Assembly: GCA_001799895.1 (NCBI GenBank) | Contig: MGUI01000014.1 | Span: 1-64,000, forward strand | DNA: 64,000 nucleotides | DNA from: Elusimicrobia bacterium GWD2_63_28 | GTDB taxonomy: Bacteria; Elusimicrobiota; Elusimicrobia; Elusimicrobiales; UBA9959 | Direction: 5' to 3' | Shown here: positions 33,756 through 42,661 of the stretch, one piece after another | How the letters are laid out: every line of letters begins with the position of its first letter | Numbering within the stretch: position 1 is the first letter of the stretch | The notes under the pieces: generated by a model | What the model was told of the DNA's origin: nothing | The model's database searches: none | Seen by the model: the letters and a program-made list of their open reading frames with translations, nothing else | Made by a program: the position numbers and the translations under genes

Positions 33756-34627
33756 GCCGCCACCCCGTTACGCTTTACCGCCAGGCAAACGGTATTGCCC
33801 AGGCCCAGGGCGGTGTCGGCTTTCGTAAACCGGGCCGCCAGGGACAGTGCCCTGACCCAGCCCGGCAGGGGCCGCTTGAGCGTCAGGAAAAGCCTGTCCT
33901 CGTCGGCCGCTATGCTGGCCTGCGAAAAGTGCTGCGCCTCCAGGCCGGCTTGCGCCAGCAGGAAGCGCAGCGATTTCGGCGTAAAGAAATTGAGATGCCC
34001 GTGGTGCAGCGGGCTGCCGCTATAGAGCCCCAAAGCTTTTCTGAAGGCGGCGCGCAGCCCCAGCAGGGATTCGTCGGGAACTTCGATGTAAACTTTCCCG
34101 CCTGGCTTCAGCGCGCTCAGCGCGGCGCGCAAGAATTCCAGCGGCCCGGGCGAGAACTGCAGCACATCCACCAGCACCACCAGGTCGAAGCGGCCTCGGT
34201 GCTGCGGGCCCGGCAGGTGGGCGCCCTCCACTTTGCCGGCCAGCTCTTTGAAATTTTCAGCCAGGCAGCCCCGGAAGACCGGGGAGGCCTCCAGCCCGGC
34301 GTAAGTCCCGGCGGATTTAGAAAGGTGAGAGGCCAGGCAGCCCAGGCCCGCGCCGATCTCCAGCACGGCCAAGCCTGAAAGGCTTCCGCCGGCCAAAGCG
34401 GCGATCCGCTCCGCCCGGCGGCCGTCCACCCGCAGCCGTGCCTCCAGGAAGCCCGGCTCGGCCAGGCGGTCTATGCACCGGTCCTCGCAGGCCGCGCATT
34501 TTGACGCGACGCAGCCGCGGTAGGGCTCGCGGAAGAGGAAGCCGCACTCCGGGCAGCGCAGGATGGCGCTGTCCTGCGAGCGCAGCAGTTCGCGCGGCGC
34601 GTTCCCGCCGCAGAGCTTGCAGTTCAT
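33752..34627 (-). CDS. SAM-dependent methyltransferase with N-terminal zinc ribbon
   Basis: A 291-residue protein. The N-terminal Cys pairs CKLCG and CPECGFLF form a zinc-ribbon-like region, with further Cys (CVASKCAACEDRC). The class I methyltransferase core has VLEIGAGLGCLA (SAM-binding motif I), FDLVVLVDVLQF and LKPGGKVYIEVPD. This pattern matches sugar- or lipid-modifying Methyltransf_23 proteins. The ATG at 34627 overlaps the SDR stop; the longer frame upstream lies inside the SDR gene. Confidence 0.8.
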   Translation of the reverse strand: MNCKLCGGNAPRELLRSQDSAILRCPECGFLFREPYRGCVASKCAACEDRCIDRLAEPGFLEARLRVDGRRAERIAALAGGSLSGLAVLEIGAGLGCLASHLSKSAGTYAGLEASPVFRGCLAENFKELAGKVEGAHLPGPQHRGRFDLVVLVDVLQFSPGPLEFLRAALSALKPGGKVYIEVPDESLLGLRAAFRKALGLYSGSPLHHGHLNFFTPKSLRFLLAQAGLEAQHFSQASIAADEDRLFLTLKRPLPGWVRALSLAARFTKADTALGLGNTVCLAVKRNGVAA

Positions 34628-35358
34628 TCCGGTTTTTTCCAGCGCGGAGAGCGCTGCATGAAAGGCCTCAGCAGCACATAGTGCCAGCGCGTCATCCCCT
34701 CGTGCATGAAGTCGGGCAGGTTGCGGTAGGCGGCGGCCAGCCACCGCCAGTAGCCGGGGATATAGGCGCTGCGCCGCCCCTGCAGGAGGGCGTCCAGCAT
34801 TGCCCTGCCTGCGCCGGCCCCGTCGCCTATGTAGGCGGGGATGATATTGGTGACTGAAATTTTGGCGCCGGCGGCCGCGGCGTTCTGCCGCAGGCCCTCA
34901 AGGTAGTTGAAGAGGAAAGCCTTGGAGGCGTTGTAGGCCGGGCAGCGCGCATTGCCCCGCACCCCGCCTATGGAAGAGACGCAGGCCAGCCGCCCGCCGC
35001 CTTTCCGGCGGAAATGCGCGTAGGCGGCGTTGAGCGCGGCGGCGCAGCCGGCTGCGTTGACGGCTATGGTCTTTTCCTCAGCGGCCCAGTCGTTTTCCGG
35101 GTTGTCGGCGTAGAAGCCGGCGCAGACCGCCACGGCGTCGGCCCCGCCCAGCGAGGCCAGCAGGGTTTCCACCCTGGCGTGCGCCCCGGGAACGGACAGG
35201 TCCAGCCTGGAGACGCGGGCGGAGGGGTAGCTGTCTGAAAAATCTTTTATCGCTTCTTCGCGCACGCCTGTCACGGCCGTGTCCCAGCCGGCGGCCAGGA
35301 ATTCGGCCGCGAGGGCCCTGCCCAGTCCCGAAGTGCCGCCTATGACCAGAGCTTTCAT
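34624..35358 (-). CDS. Short-chain dehydrogenase/reductase
   Basis: A 244-residue SDR with IGGTSGLGRAL (NAD(P)-binding TGxxxGxG variant), VCAGFYAD, SSIGG with the catalytic Ser, and YNASK with the catalytic Tyr and Lys. It oxidises or reduces a hydroxyl/keto group. It is the first gene of the seven-gene minus operon and has a TATAAT element 9 nt before its ATG with no ribosome site, suggesting a near-leaderless mRNA. Confidence 0.88.
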   Translation of the reverse strand: MKALVIGGTSGLGRALAAEFLAAGWDTAVTGVREEAIKDFSDSYPSARVSRLDLSVPGAHARVETLLASLGGADAVAVCAGFYADNPENDWAAEEKTIAVNAAGCAAALNAAYAHFRRKGGGRLACVSSIGGVRGNARCPAYNASKAFLFNYLEGLRQNAAAAGAKISVTNIIPAYIGDGAGAGRAMLDALLQGRRSAYIPGYWRWLAAAYRNLPDFMHEGMTRWHYVLLRPFMQRSPRWKKPE

Positions 35359-35367
35359 ATGTTTGAT

Positions 35368-35373
35368 ATTATA
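35368..35373 (-). promoter_or_regulatory. TATAAT -10 element of the SDR operon
   Basis: On the minus strand TATAAT lies 9 nt before ATG 35358, with AT-rich flanks and no Shine-Dalgarno. It shares the 83-bp divergent region with the plus-strand promoter at 35411. Confidence 0.55.
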
Positions 35374-35410
35374 ATAAATAGCGCCCCGGGGATATATTTC
35401 GCGAAAATAC

Positions 35411-35434
35411 TATAATTAATGGATTCACCGGAGG
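35411..35434 (+). promoter_or_regulatory. -10 element and ribosome site of the epimerase operon
   Basis: TATAAT at 35411-35416 lies 25 nt before ATG 35442, and GGAGG at 35430-35434 lies 7 nt before it. Unlike the divergent SDR operon, this transcript has a leader with a normal ribosome site. Confidence 0.55.
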
Positions 35435-35441
35435 AAACAGC

Positions 35442-36443
35442 ATGGGAATTACGCTAGTGACCGGCGCGGCCGGCTTTATCGGTTCGCACCTTACCGAAGC
35501 GCTGGTCAAATCCGGCCGCAAAGTGCGCGCCTTCGTGCAGCCCGACAGCTGGCATCTTGAATTTGTAAAAGGCCTGGGTGTAGAGGTCTTCTACGGCGAC
35601 CTGTTCGACAAGGACAGCCTGGCGCGGGCCATGGAGGGCGTGGACGAGGTCTACCACCTGGCGGCCTCGGTGCGCCCGGCCGACTGGGTCTATTCCAGGA
35701 CGGGGCTGCTGGCCGAGATGAACCGCGTGAACTGCGAAGGTACGCGCAACCTGGCCGAAGCCGCGCGCGGCCGCGTGAAGAATTTTATTTACTACAGCAG
35801 CATCGCCGCCGCCGGCGTGCGCGCGCGGATGGACGAGACCTGCGACGCCCTGCCCGAGACCGAATACGGCTGGAGCAAGTACAACGGCGAGAAGTACCTG
35901 CTGGAACTGCACAAGACGGAAGGGTTCCCTGTGAAGGTGGTGCGCCCCGGCTCCGTCTTCGGCCCGCGCCACCTGAACATGGCGCTGATCTTCAAATTCC
36001 TGCGCTTCTCTTTCTTCCCTTTCTTCGGGCCGGGCAACAATACCGTGCCGTTCACTTACGTCGAGAACCTCATGGACGCCACGCTGCTCGTAGCCGAGAA
36101 GGCCCCGTTCGGCGAGGTCTACTTCGTGACCGAAGACCCGGTCAGCATGCGGGCTTTCTTCGGCGGCATAGCCGCCGCCGCCGGCCGCCGGCTCAGCGGC
36201 TTCTACGTGCCCCTCTGGCTGCTCTACCCCGGTTTCCTGCTGAAGGAGGCCGTAGAGGGCCTGTTCCGCTTCCGGTTCTTCCCGCTGCGCATGGACCTGC
36301 GCCTGGATTCGGTGCGGGTAGCCTCGGGCGACTGGGTCTGCAGCAGCGACAAGATAAGGAAGCTTGGCTGGAAGCCCCGCTTCACCCTTAACGAAGCGCT
36401 CGAAAAGACGGGCCGCTGGTACAAGGAGCAGGGCCTGGCCTGA
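35442..36443 (+). CDS. NAD-dependent epimerase/dehydratase
   Basis: A 333-residue extended SDR with VTGAAGFIGSHL (GxxGxxG), VYHLAAS, YYSSIAAAG with catalytic Ser and a Tyr/Lys pair in YGWSKYNGEKY, and RPGSVFGPRH. It resembles sugar-nucleotide or sterol-type 3-beta-hydroxy epimerases. A paralogue is at 56771. The stop shares one base with the next start, so it leads an operon of radical SAM genes. Confidence 0.85.
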   Translation: MGITLVTGAAGFIGSHLTEALVKSGRKVRAFVQPDSWHLEFVKGLGVEVFYGDLFDKDSLARAMEGVDEVYHLAASVRPADWVYSRTGLLAEMNRVNCEGTRNLAEAARGRVKNFIYYSSIAAAGVRARMDETCDALPETEYGWSKYNGEKYLLELHKTEGFPVKVVRPGSVFGPRHLNMALIFKFLRFSFFPFFGPGNNTVPFTYVENLMDATLLVAEKAPFGEVYFVTEDPVSMRAFFGGIAAAAGRRLSGFYVPLWLLYPGFLLKEAVEGLFRFRFFPLRMDLRLDSVRVASGDWVCSSDKIRKLGWKPRFTLNEALEKTGRWYKEQGLA

Positions 36444-37438
36444 TGTACTTCGAAGCTTCCCTCGCCGAGAAGGCGCGCAAGTTCTTCAGGCTGGTCCTGA
36501 GGCGCGCTATTTTTCCGCCCAGGGACATCACCATAGAGGTCACCACTAAATGCGGCCGCGGCTGCGCGGTCTGCTTCAGGGGCCCGCTCGGGGTGCGCCA
36601 GACTGAAATGTCCCGGGAGCTCTTCGGGCAAGTGCTGGGCGCCATAAGGGAGGCCTATGGCGGCGGCGGCCCGCGCTATCTGAATTTCGTGGGGCTGGGC
36701 GAGCCTTTCTGCCATCCGCGCCTGCCGGAATTCCTGCGGCTGGCTGCTGAGTACTTTCCCGGCACTTCCCTCAATGTCTCCACCGGGCTGGCCCCTTTCG
36801 ACCGGGAGGGTTTCGCCGGGCTGGTGGAGGACGGCGTTATAAACCGCCTCAGCGTTTCCCTCGACGGGCTGGAGCCCGGGGGGAGCTTTCACGGCTTTAC
36901 AGAAGAAGTGCGCGGCAATCTGGAGTTCCTGGCTGACTTCAAGAAACGGAAGCCGGCTTTCAAGCTGCGCGTGCAGACCCTGATAACCTCGCGCGAGGCC
37001 GTGGAGGCCGCCGTGAAATACGCCGCCGGCGCCGGGGCAGAAGAGATACAGCTGATGCGCGTGGACCTGCACGCCTTCGGCGAGCAGCCGCCGGTCTCCC
37101 GCCCCGGCTTCGAAGAGGAGCGGGAGATAGTGCAAGGAGCCGCGGCGCTGGCCGGGTCGCTGGGCCTGCGCTGCCGCAATAACAACGCCTATAACTTTTT
37201 CATGGACCTGGCCTCGGGCTTCGACCGCTATTGCCTCACCTCCGACGATCACGTTTTCATCAGCGCCGAGGGCGACGCGCTGCCCTGCTTCTACCTGCGC
37301 GCCGTAAAGTTCGGCAACCTGGCCGCGCAGCCGCTCTGGGCCACAACGGCCGCGCGCGAGGATTTCTACGGGCGGCAGGCCGAGCTGTGCCGCGGCTGCG
37401 ACATCTACAAGCGCTGCCACGCCGGGGGGAACTCATGA
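36443..37438 (+). CDS. Radical SAM/SPASM enzyme
   Basis: A 331-residue protein with CGRGCAVC about residues 37-44, NFVGLGEPFCHP (a GLGEP variant of the GGE motif), SVSLDGLEP, and a SPASM-like C-terminus (YCLTSDDHVFISAEGDALPCFY...CRGCDIYKRCH). The C-terminal CRGC...C motif should bind an auxiliary cluster. It is the first of six radical SAM genes in this plus operon. Substrate unknown. Confidence 0.85.
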   Translation: MYFEASLAEKARKFFRLVLRRAIFPPRDITIEVTTKCGRGCAVCFRGPLGVRQTEMSRELFGQVLGAIREAYGGGGPRYLNFVGLGEPFCHPRLPEFLRLAAEYFPGTSLNVSTGLAPFDREGFAGLVEDGVINRLSVSLDGLEPGGSFHGFTEEVRGNLEFLADFKKRKPAFKLRVQTLITSREAVEAAVKYAAGAGAEEIQLMRVDLHAFGEQPPVSRPGFEEEREIVQGAAALAGSLGLRCRNNNAYNFFMDLASGFDRYCLTSDDHVFISAEGDALPCFYLRAVKFGNLAAQPLWATTAAREDFYGRQAELCRGCDIYKRCHAGGNS

Positions 37439-38850
37439 GGGTGCTCCTGGTACACCCGCCGCAGCGCCTCGACCGCGCCCAACGCGAGCTTGAGAACCTC
37501 ATGCCGCCTCTGAATTTGCTGTACCTGGCCGGCGCGCTCAAGAAGGCCGGCCACGAGGTGAAGGTGCTGGACCTTTACGCTTCCCCGAGGCCGCCCGAGG
37601 AAGAACTGGAAGCCATGACCGCTTTCAAGCCGGAGCTGGCCGGCTTCGCCACCTACCCCGGCAGCTTCGACGAAACCTGCCGGCTGGTAAAAGCTTTGAG
37701 GACGGCCTCGCCCGGGGTTTTCATAACACTGGGCGGCCTTTACGCCAGCTACCTGCCGGAGATAGCCCTCTCGCAATGCCCGGCCGACGCCGCCGTGCTG
37801 GGCGAGGGAGAGGTCACCATAGTCCACCTGGCCGCCGCCGTGGCGGATAAGTCGCCGCTGGCCAAGGTCTCAGGGCTCTGCTACCGCAGGCACAACTCCA
37901 CCTTCCGCAGCGCCCCGCGCGCGCCGGTGGCCAATATAGACGCTATCCCCTGGCCGGCTTACGACCTGATAGATTTCGACGCCTACCGCCTGCCGCCCAC
38001 GCGGGCCGTGACGCGCGGGCGCGTCTCTTCGGTGCTCTCCGCGCGCGGCTGCAATTTCAACTGCAGTTTCTGCAGCCACCACTATGGCCTCTTCTGCCAT
38101 ATCCGCTCGCGCAAGCCGGAGGACGTGGTGGAGGAGATGCGCCACGTGTCGCGCATGTACGGCGTGAAGGAGTTCCGCTTCGAGGACTGCGCCTTTACCG
38201 CCGTGCCGGAGCGGGCCAAAAAGATCTGCGCCCTGCTGAAAGAGCGCCTGCCGGGGATCGCCTGGAACTGCGACGCGCGCGCCGATACCGCCTCCGACGA
38301 GCTGTTCGCCGCCATGGCGGGCGCCGGCTGCTCGCGCGTCTTCCTGGGCGTGGAGACCGGCTCGCAGAAGATGCTGGGCGAGCTGGGCGCCAACAAGGGC
38401 ATACGCCTGGACCAGGTGCGCAACGCGGTGGCGCTGGCCAAGAAGTACGGCATGCGGGTGAACTGCTCCTTCGTGCTGGGCCTGCCCGGCGAAACGCGCG
38501 AGACCGCGCAGGAGAGCCTGGATTTCGCGCTGGAGCTGGACCCGGATTACGCCATGTTCGCCGTGCTGATGCCGGTGGTCGGCTCGAGCATCTTCGAGCA
38601 GGCGGTGAAGCAGGGCAAGATCAACCCGGCCACCTACCGCGGCGGCCATTACCTGGCCGCCTACGCCGGCGCCAAAGACGTCGTGTCGATGTGCGACCTC
38701 CCGGCCGGCGAACTGGTCAAGCTGATGCACTGGTTCAACAAGAAGTTCTATTCCAGGCCCGGCTATTTGCTGCGGCGTCTATTCGCCGTGCGCTCGCTGG
38801 CCGAGCTCAAGAGTCTGGCCGACGGCGCGATGCACATCTTCCCCATATGA
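37435..38850 (+). CDS. B12-binding-type radical SAM protein
   Basis: A 471-residue protein. The N-terminal B12-type domain has LLVHPPQ, MPPLNLLYLAGALKKAGHEVKVLDLY and VLGEGEVT. The core has ARGCNFNCSFCSHHYG about residue 200, VETGSQKML and FVLGLPGETRET. A ~100-residue C-terminal region follows. The CSHHYG motif and general plan are shared with the 40231 protein, so these two are close paralogues; BchE-type cyclases and methylases have this organisation. Start ATG 37435 overlaps the previous stop, and the longer frame is read-through of another gene. Confidence 0.88.
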   Translation: MRVLLVHPPQRLDRAQRELENLMPPLNLLYLAGALKKAGHEVKVLDLYASPRPPEEELEAMTAFKPELAGFATYPGSFDETCRLVKALRTASPGVFITLGGLYASYLPEIALSQCPADAAVLGEGEVTIVHLAAAVADKSPLAKVSGLCYRRHNSTFRSAPRAPVANIDAIPWPAYDLIDFDAYRLPPTRAVTRGRVSSVLSARGCNFNCSFCSHHYGLFCHIRSRKPEDVVEEMRHVSRMYGVKEFRFEDCAFTAVPERAKKICALLKERLPGIAWNCDARADTASDELFAAMAGAGCSRVFLGVETGSQKMLGELGANKGIRLDQVRNAVALAKKYGMRVNCSFVLGLPGETRETAQESLDFALELDPDYAMFAVLMPVVGSSIFEQAVKQGKINPATYRGGHYLAAYAGAKDVVSMCDLPAGELVKLMHWFNKKFYSRPGYLLRRLFAVRSLAELKSLADGAMHIFPI

Positions 38851-40229
38851 AAGTGCTGCTGGTGAACCCGCCGCACTCTTTTTCCACGGCCAACCCGCTG
38901 GCCGGGGCCGGCCTCTCCCTGCCGCCGCTGGGCCTGCTGTCCGTGGCCGCCTACCTGCGCCGCGAGCTGCCCGGAGTGAAACTGAAGGTGCTGGACTGGC
39001 CCGGTGCCAGGCTGAACCCCGAAGCCTTCGCGCGCGAAGTTTCGGCCTTCGGGCCGGACCTCGCCGGGGTCAGCGTCCACACCGGCACCTTTTCCGCTTC
39101 GGTCGCCGCCGCCGCGGCCATAAAAAAAATCTCCCCGGCCTGCTTCACTGCGGCGGGCGGGCACCACGCCTCGGCCCGGCCGGCGCAGTGCCTGAAATAT
39201 TTCGACGCGGCGGTGATAGGGGAAGGGGAGAAAACTTTCAGCGAGCTGGCCCGGCGGCTGGCGGCCGGCGCGCCCCCGGGCGGCCTGCCCGGGCTGCTGA
39301 CGAAGCCCGGAGACCCGCCGACCCGCCCCGAGCCCCTCGATATAGATTCGCTGCCCTTCCCCGCGCGCGACCTGCTGGATCTTTCCGTTTACCGCCCGGC
39401 GATCTTCGCCTACCGGCGGCAGCCGGTCACCAGCATGGTCACCTCCCGCGGCTGCCCGTACGCCTGCGGCTTCTGCTCCAAGAGCGTGTTCGGCCCTACC
39501 TGCCGCGCGCAAAGCCCGGGCCGAGTGCTGGCCGAGATGAAAGAGCTGGCCGAAAATTACGGGATCAAGGAAATAAGTTTCCAGGACGACACTTTTACCG
39601 CCGACAGGGAGCGGGTGCTGCGCCTCTGCGCGCTGATAAAAGAGAACCGGCTGGACCTCACCTGGGCCTGCATGACGCGGGTGGACCTGGTGGACCCCGG
39701 GCTGTTGTCCGCGATGGCGGGGGCCGGCTGCTTCTCCATCGCCTTCGGCATAGACGGCGCCAGCGACGGCTCCTGCGGCCTGATGGGCAAAGGCTTTGAC
39801 ACGGCCAGGGCCCGCGCCGCCGTCTCTTCGGCCCGCGCCGCCGGCATAGAGACGCGTGGCTACTACATGTTCGGCTACCCCGGCGAAACCTTCGCCTCCC
39901 TGAGGGCCTCGTTCGAGAAGATAAAAGAGATCGACACCGACCACGTCTTCTTCGCCTTCGCGCATCCCTTCTTCGACACCCCGCTGTACCGCGAGGCGAA
40001 AGAGAAGGGCCTGCTGGACGCCACGGACGAGGAGCTGCTGGACGCGCACGACAATTCAGTCCCGCTGATAAAGGTGCCCGGGGCGTCCCGGGAGGACCTG
40101 GTTAAATTTTACAAGCGGGCCTACCTCCGCTATTACCTCAGGCCGGCCAGCCTGGCGCGGCGCCTGGCCTCGCCGCGGGCACTGGCCGACACCTTCAGGG
40201 CCGCCCTGTATTTCGTAAGATGGTATTGA
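38847..40229 (+). CDS. B12-binding-type radical SAM protein
   Basis: A 460-residue protein with LLVNPPHS, LPPLGLLSVAAYLRRE, VIGEGEKTF and the core RGCPYACGFC about residue 204, then QDDTFTADRERV and YMFGYPGETFAS. It is less similar to its neighbours than they are to each other, so it probably acts on a different carbon or step. It starts at an ATGA overlap and is followed after one base by the next paralogue. Confidence 0.87.
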   Translation: MKVLLVNPPHSFSTANPLAGAGLSLPPLGLLSVAAYLRRELPGVKLKVLDWPGARLNPEAFAREVSAFGPDLAGVSVHTGTFSASVAAAAAIKKISPACFTAAGGHHASARPAQCLKYFDAAVIGEGEKTFSELARRLAAGAPPGGLPGLLTKPGDPPTRPEPLDIDSLPFPARDLLDLSVYRPAIFAYRRQPVTSMVTSRGCPYACGFCSKSVFGPTCRAQSPGRVLAEMKELAENYGIKEISFQDDTFTADRERVLRLCALIKENRLDLTWACMTRVDLVDPGLLSAMAGAGCFSIAFGIDGASDGSCGLMGKGFDTARARAAVSSARAAGIETRGYYMFGYPGETFASLRASFEKIKEIDTDHVFFAFAHPFFDTPLYREAKEKGLLDATDEELLDAHDNSVPLIKVPGASREDLVKFYKRAYLRYYLRPASLARRLASPRALADTFRAALYFVRWY

Positions 40230-40230
40230 A

Positions 40231-41706
40231 ATGAAAGTACTGCTCGTCTCACCGGCGCTCAAGACCATGGACGTGTACCAGGTGCGCGCGCGCGGCTGCA
40301 TGCCGCCGCTCAACCTGCTGTATATAGCCGCCGTCCTGGCGCGCGGCGGCCATGAAGTTAAAATAATAGACCTCTACGCCGAGGGCCTCTCCGAAGAAGA
40401 ATTCCTCTCCCGCGCCCGCGCTTTCGGCCCGCAGCTCGCCGGCTTCGCCACCTATACGGCCAGTTTCGACATGGCCGCGGCGGGTGCCCGCCTGCTGAAA
40501 GAAAATTTTCCTGGTTTGAAAACCGTAGCCGGCGGCATACACGCCAGCTATCTGCCGGCCCAGTGCCTGAAGGGCGGCGCTTTCGACTGCGTCGTCGTCG
40601 GCGAGGGCGAGCTCACCATGCTGGAACTGGCGGACGCCCTGGCGGCGAAGGCCGATCTTTTCGCGGTCCCTGGCCTGGTGCTGCCGAAGGACGGGGGAGC
40701 ATTCGCCACGCCGCGGCGGCCCCTAATCGAGGACCTGGCCGCGCTCCCGCTTCCGGATTACTCGCTCGTAGACCTCTCAAAATATTATCTCGGCATTACC
40801 CGCGCCGTCAGTACTGCGCCAGCCGCCTCCGTGCTGACCATGCGCGGCTGTCCTTACCAGTGCACCTTCTGCAGCCACCATTACGGCTACGGCGGCCGCG
40901 TGCGCAAGCGCGCTCCCGCCGGGGTAGTGTCGGAGATGAAGGCCCTCTACGATAATTACGGCGTGCGCGAGTTCCAGATCGAGGACCCGTCCTTCACCTG
41001 CGACCCCGCCCACGTGCGCGAGATCTGCCGGCTGATAGTAGAGAGCGGCATGAAAATTTCCTGGAACTGCAATGTGCGTGCCAACACCGCTTCGGAAGAA
41101 CTTTTCTCCTCCATGGCGGGAGCCGGCTGCCGGCGGGCGCTGCTGGGCGTGGAGTCGGGCTCGCAGGAACTGCTGGACCGCATGAAGAAAGGCATCACCT
41201 TGGAGGCCGTGCGCCGCACCATGGCGCTGGCCAAAAAACACGGCATGCGCGTCAACGCCGCCTTCCTCCTGGGTACGCCGGGAGAGACGCTGGAGACAGC
41301 CAGGCGCACCTACGAGTTCGCGCTGGAGTTGGACCCGGACTACGTAATGTTCTCCGTCTACATCCCCAGCCCCGGCGGCGAGCTGTTCGACGGCTTGGCG
41401 GGCGAGGGCAGGCTGGACCTGGACAAGGTTTACGGGGCCGACTATATAACGGTCTATTCCGAGCGGGAGCCGATGGTAGAGCTGAGCGAAGTGCCGGCGG
41501 CGCAGCTGCTGTCCCTGATGGAAACTTACACGCGCGGCTTCTACCTGCGTCCCTCTTACGTCTTCAAGCGGCTGCGCACCCTGCTGCTGCCCGGCGAGAT
41601 CAGCCGGGTGCTCTGGGGCGTGGCGCTGATCTTCAGCCACCGGTTCAGGCGCCTGGCGGACAGGCTGGCCGGCAAAAAACTGGATGAAAATAGCTGGACA
41701 TATTAA
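40231..41706 (+). CDS. B12-binding-type radical SAM protein, paralogue of 37435
   Basis: A 491-residue protein with MPPLNLLYIAAVLARGGHEVKI, a GGIHASYLPAQC loop, VVGEGELTM, RGCPYQCTFCSHHYGYG, SWNCNVRANT and FLLGTPGETLET. The shared CSHHYG motif, the WNC(D/N)xRA(D/N)T block and the C-terminal FYxRPxYxxRRL region show recent duplication with the 37435 gene. It overlaps the following radical SAM gene by 23 nt. Confidence 0.88.
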   Translation: MKVLLVSPALKTMDVYQVRARGCMPPLNLLYIAAVLARGGHEVKIIDLYAEGLSEEEFLSRARAFGPQLAGFATYTASFDMAAAGARLLKENFPGLKTVAGGIHASYLPAQCLKGGAFDCVVVGEGELTMLELADALAAKADLFAVPGLVLPKDGGAFATPRRPLIEDLAALPLPDYSLVDLSKYYLGITRAVSTAPAASVLTMRGCPYQCTFCSHHYGYGGRVRKRAPAGVVSEMKALYDNYGVREFQIEDPSFTCDPAHVREICRLIVESGMKISWNCNVRANTASEELFSSMAGAGCRRALLGVESGSQELLDRMKKGITLEAVRRTMALAKKHGMRVNAAFLLGTPGETLETARRTYEFALELDPDYVMFSVYIPSPGGELFDGLAGEGRLDLDKVYGADYITVYSEREPMVELSEVPAAQLLSLMETYTRGFYLRPSYVFKRLRTLLLPGEISRVLWGVALIFSHRFRRLADRLAGKKLDENSWTY

Positions 41707-42661
41707 ACGGCTGGCCTTGCTCTACAAGGTCTTCGCCCGGCGCGCCGGGATCGGCCTGCTGCCGCGCCTGGCCGCCTTCGCCTGGAACCGCTACGCCCTG
41801 CGCCGCTCCGTGCCGCTGACCGTGATGATAGCAGTGACGGGCCGCTGCCAGTGCGACTGCGCCCATTGCTCCGCCAGCGGCCTGCCGGCCGGCAACGAAC
41901 TGTCCACGGATGAAATTAAAAAAATTATAGAGAGCGCGCGGGCTATAGGCGCCCCGAAGATCGGTTTTACAGGCGGCGAGCCCCTTCTGCGCGATGACCT
42001 GGCCGAGCTGGCGGCGCACGCCTCCGGGCTCGGCCTCAGCGTCTCCACGGACACCAATGGCATTCTGCTCGACGCCGCCAGGGCGCGCGAACTGGCGGCG
42101 GCCGGGATCTCCAATATAAACGTCAGCCTGGACTCGCCGGACGCCCGCCGCCACGACCGGCTGCGCAATTATCCCGGCTGTTTCGACGCGGCGCTGGGCG
42201 CCGTAAAAAATTGCGCCGCGGCCGGCATTCCCTGCGTGGTCTCCACCTACCTCACCGACCGGGCCCTCTCAGAAGGCCGGCTGGACGAACTGATAGCGCT
42301 GGCCCGCGCCTCGGGGGCCTCGGCCGTGCGCGCCCTGTTTCCCATCTATACCGGCAAGCTGGGCGGCCGCATTCGCCCGCTGCTTTCCCGGGAGCATAAA
42401 GAACTTTTCTTCAAAAAATACGCCGACCCCTCTTTCGTCTACTCTGAAAGCCCGCTTTACGACTACCTCGACGGCTCCATGCAGTGCACGGCCGGCCGCC
42501 GGCTGAGCGTCTATGTCGGCGCCGACGGCGCCGTGCGCAACTGCTATGTTTCCAGCAAGCCCATGGGCAATGTCCGGGACGGCGGCCTGGCCGCCGTGCT
42601 GGAGCGGGCGGGTTATTTTGGCGGCACTTCCGGCTGCGGGCCGGACTGCGGGGCCTGCTGA
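41684..42661 (+). CDS. PqqE-like radical SAM enzyme with CQCxCxxC site
   Basis: A 325-residue protein with C55QC57DC59AHC62. C55, C59 and C62 form the usual CxxxCxxC, and C57 is extra. GFTGGEPLLRDDL and STDTNGILL follow, then NVSLDSPDARRHDRLR. The C-terminus has MQCTAGRRLSVYVGADGAVRNCYVSSKPMGNVRDGG and a terminal CGPDCGAC. It belongs with the 44070, 45023, 46089 and 53938 enzymes and the second half of the 48437 protein. Confidence 0.87.
   Translation: MKIAGHIKRLALLYKVFARRAGIGLLPRLAAFAWNRYALRRSVPLTVMIAVTGRCQCDCAHCSASGLPAGNELSTDEIKKIIESARAIGAPKIGFTGGEPLLRDDLAELAAHASGLGLSVSTDTNGILLDAARARELAAAGISNINVSLDSPDARRHDRLRNYPGCFDAALGAVKNCAAAGIPCVVSTYLTDRALSEGRLDELIALARASGASAVRALFPIYTGKLGGRIRPLLSREHKELFFKKYADPSFVYSESPLYDYLDGSMQCTAGRRLSVYVGADGAVRNCYVSSKPMGNVRDGGLAAVLERAGYFGGTSGCGPDCGAC

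Noticed and set aside
38763-40049. A 428-codon minus-strand frame opposite the B12 radical SAM gene
   Set aside because: It is an antisense shadow of a gene with intact catalytic motifs; no start signal and no recognisable family.
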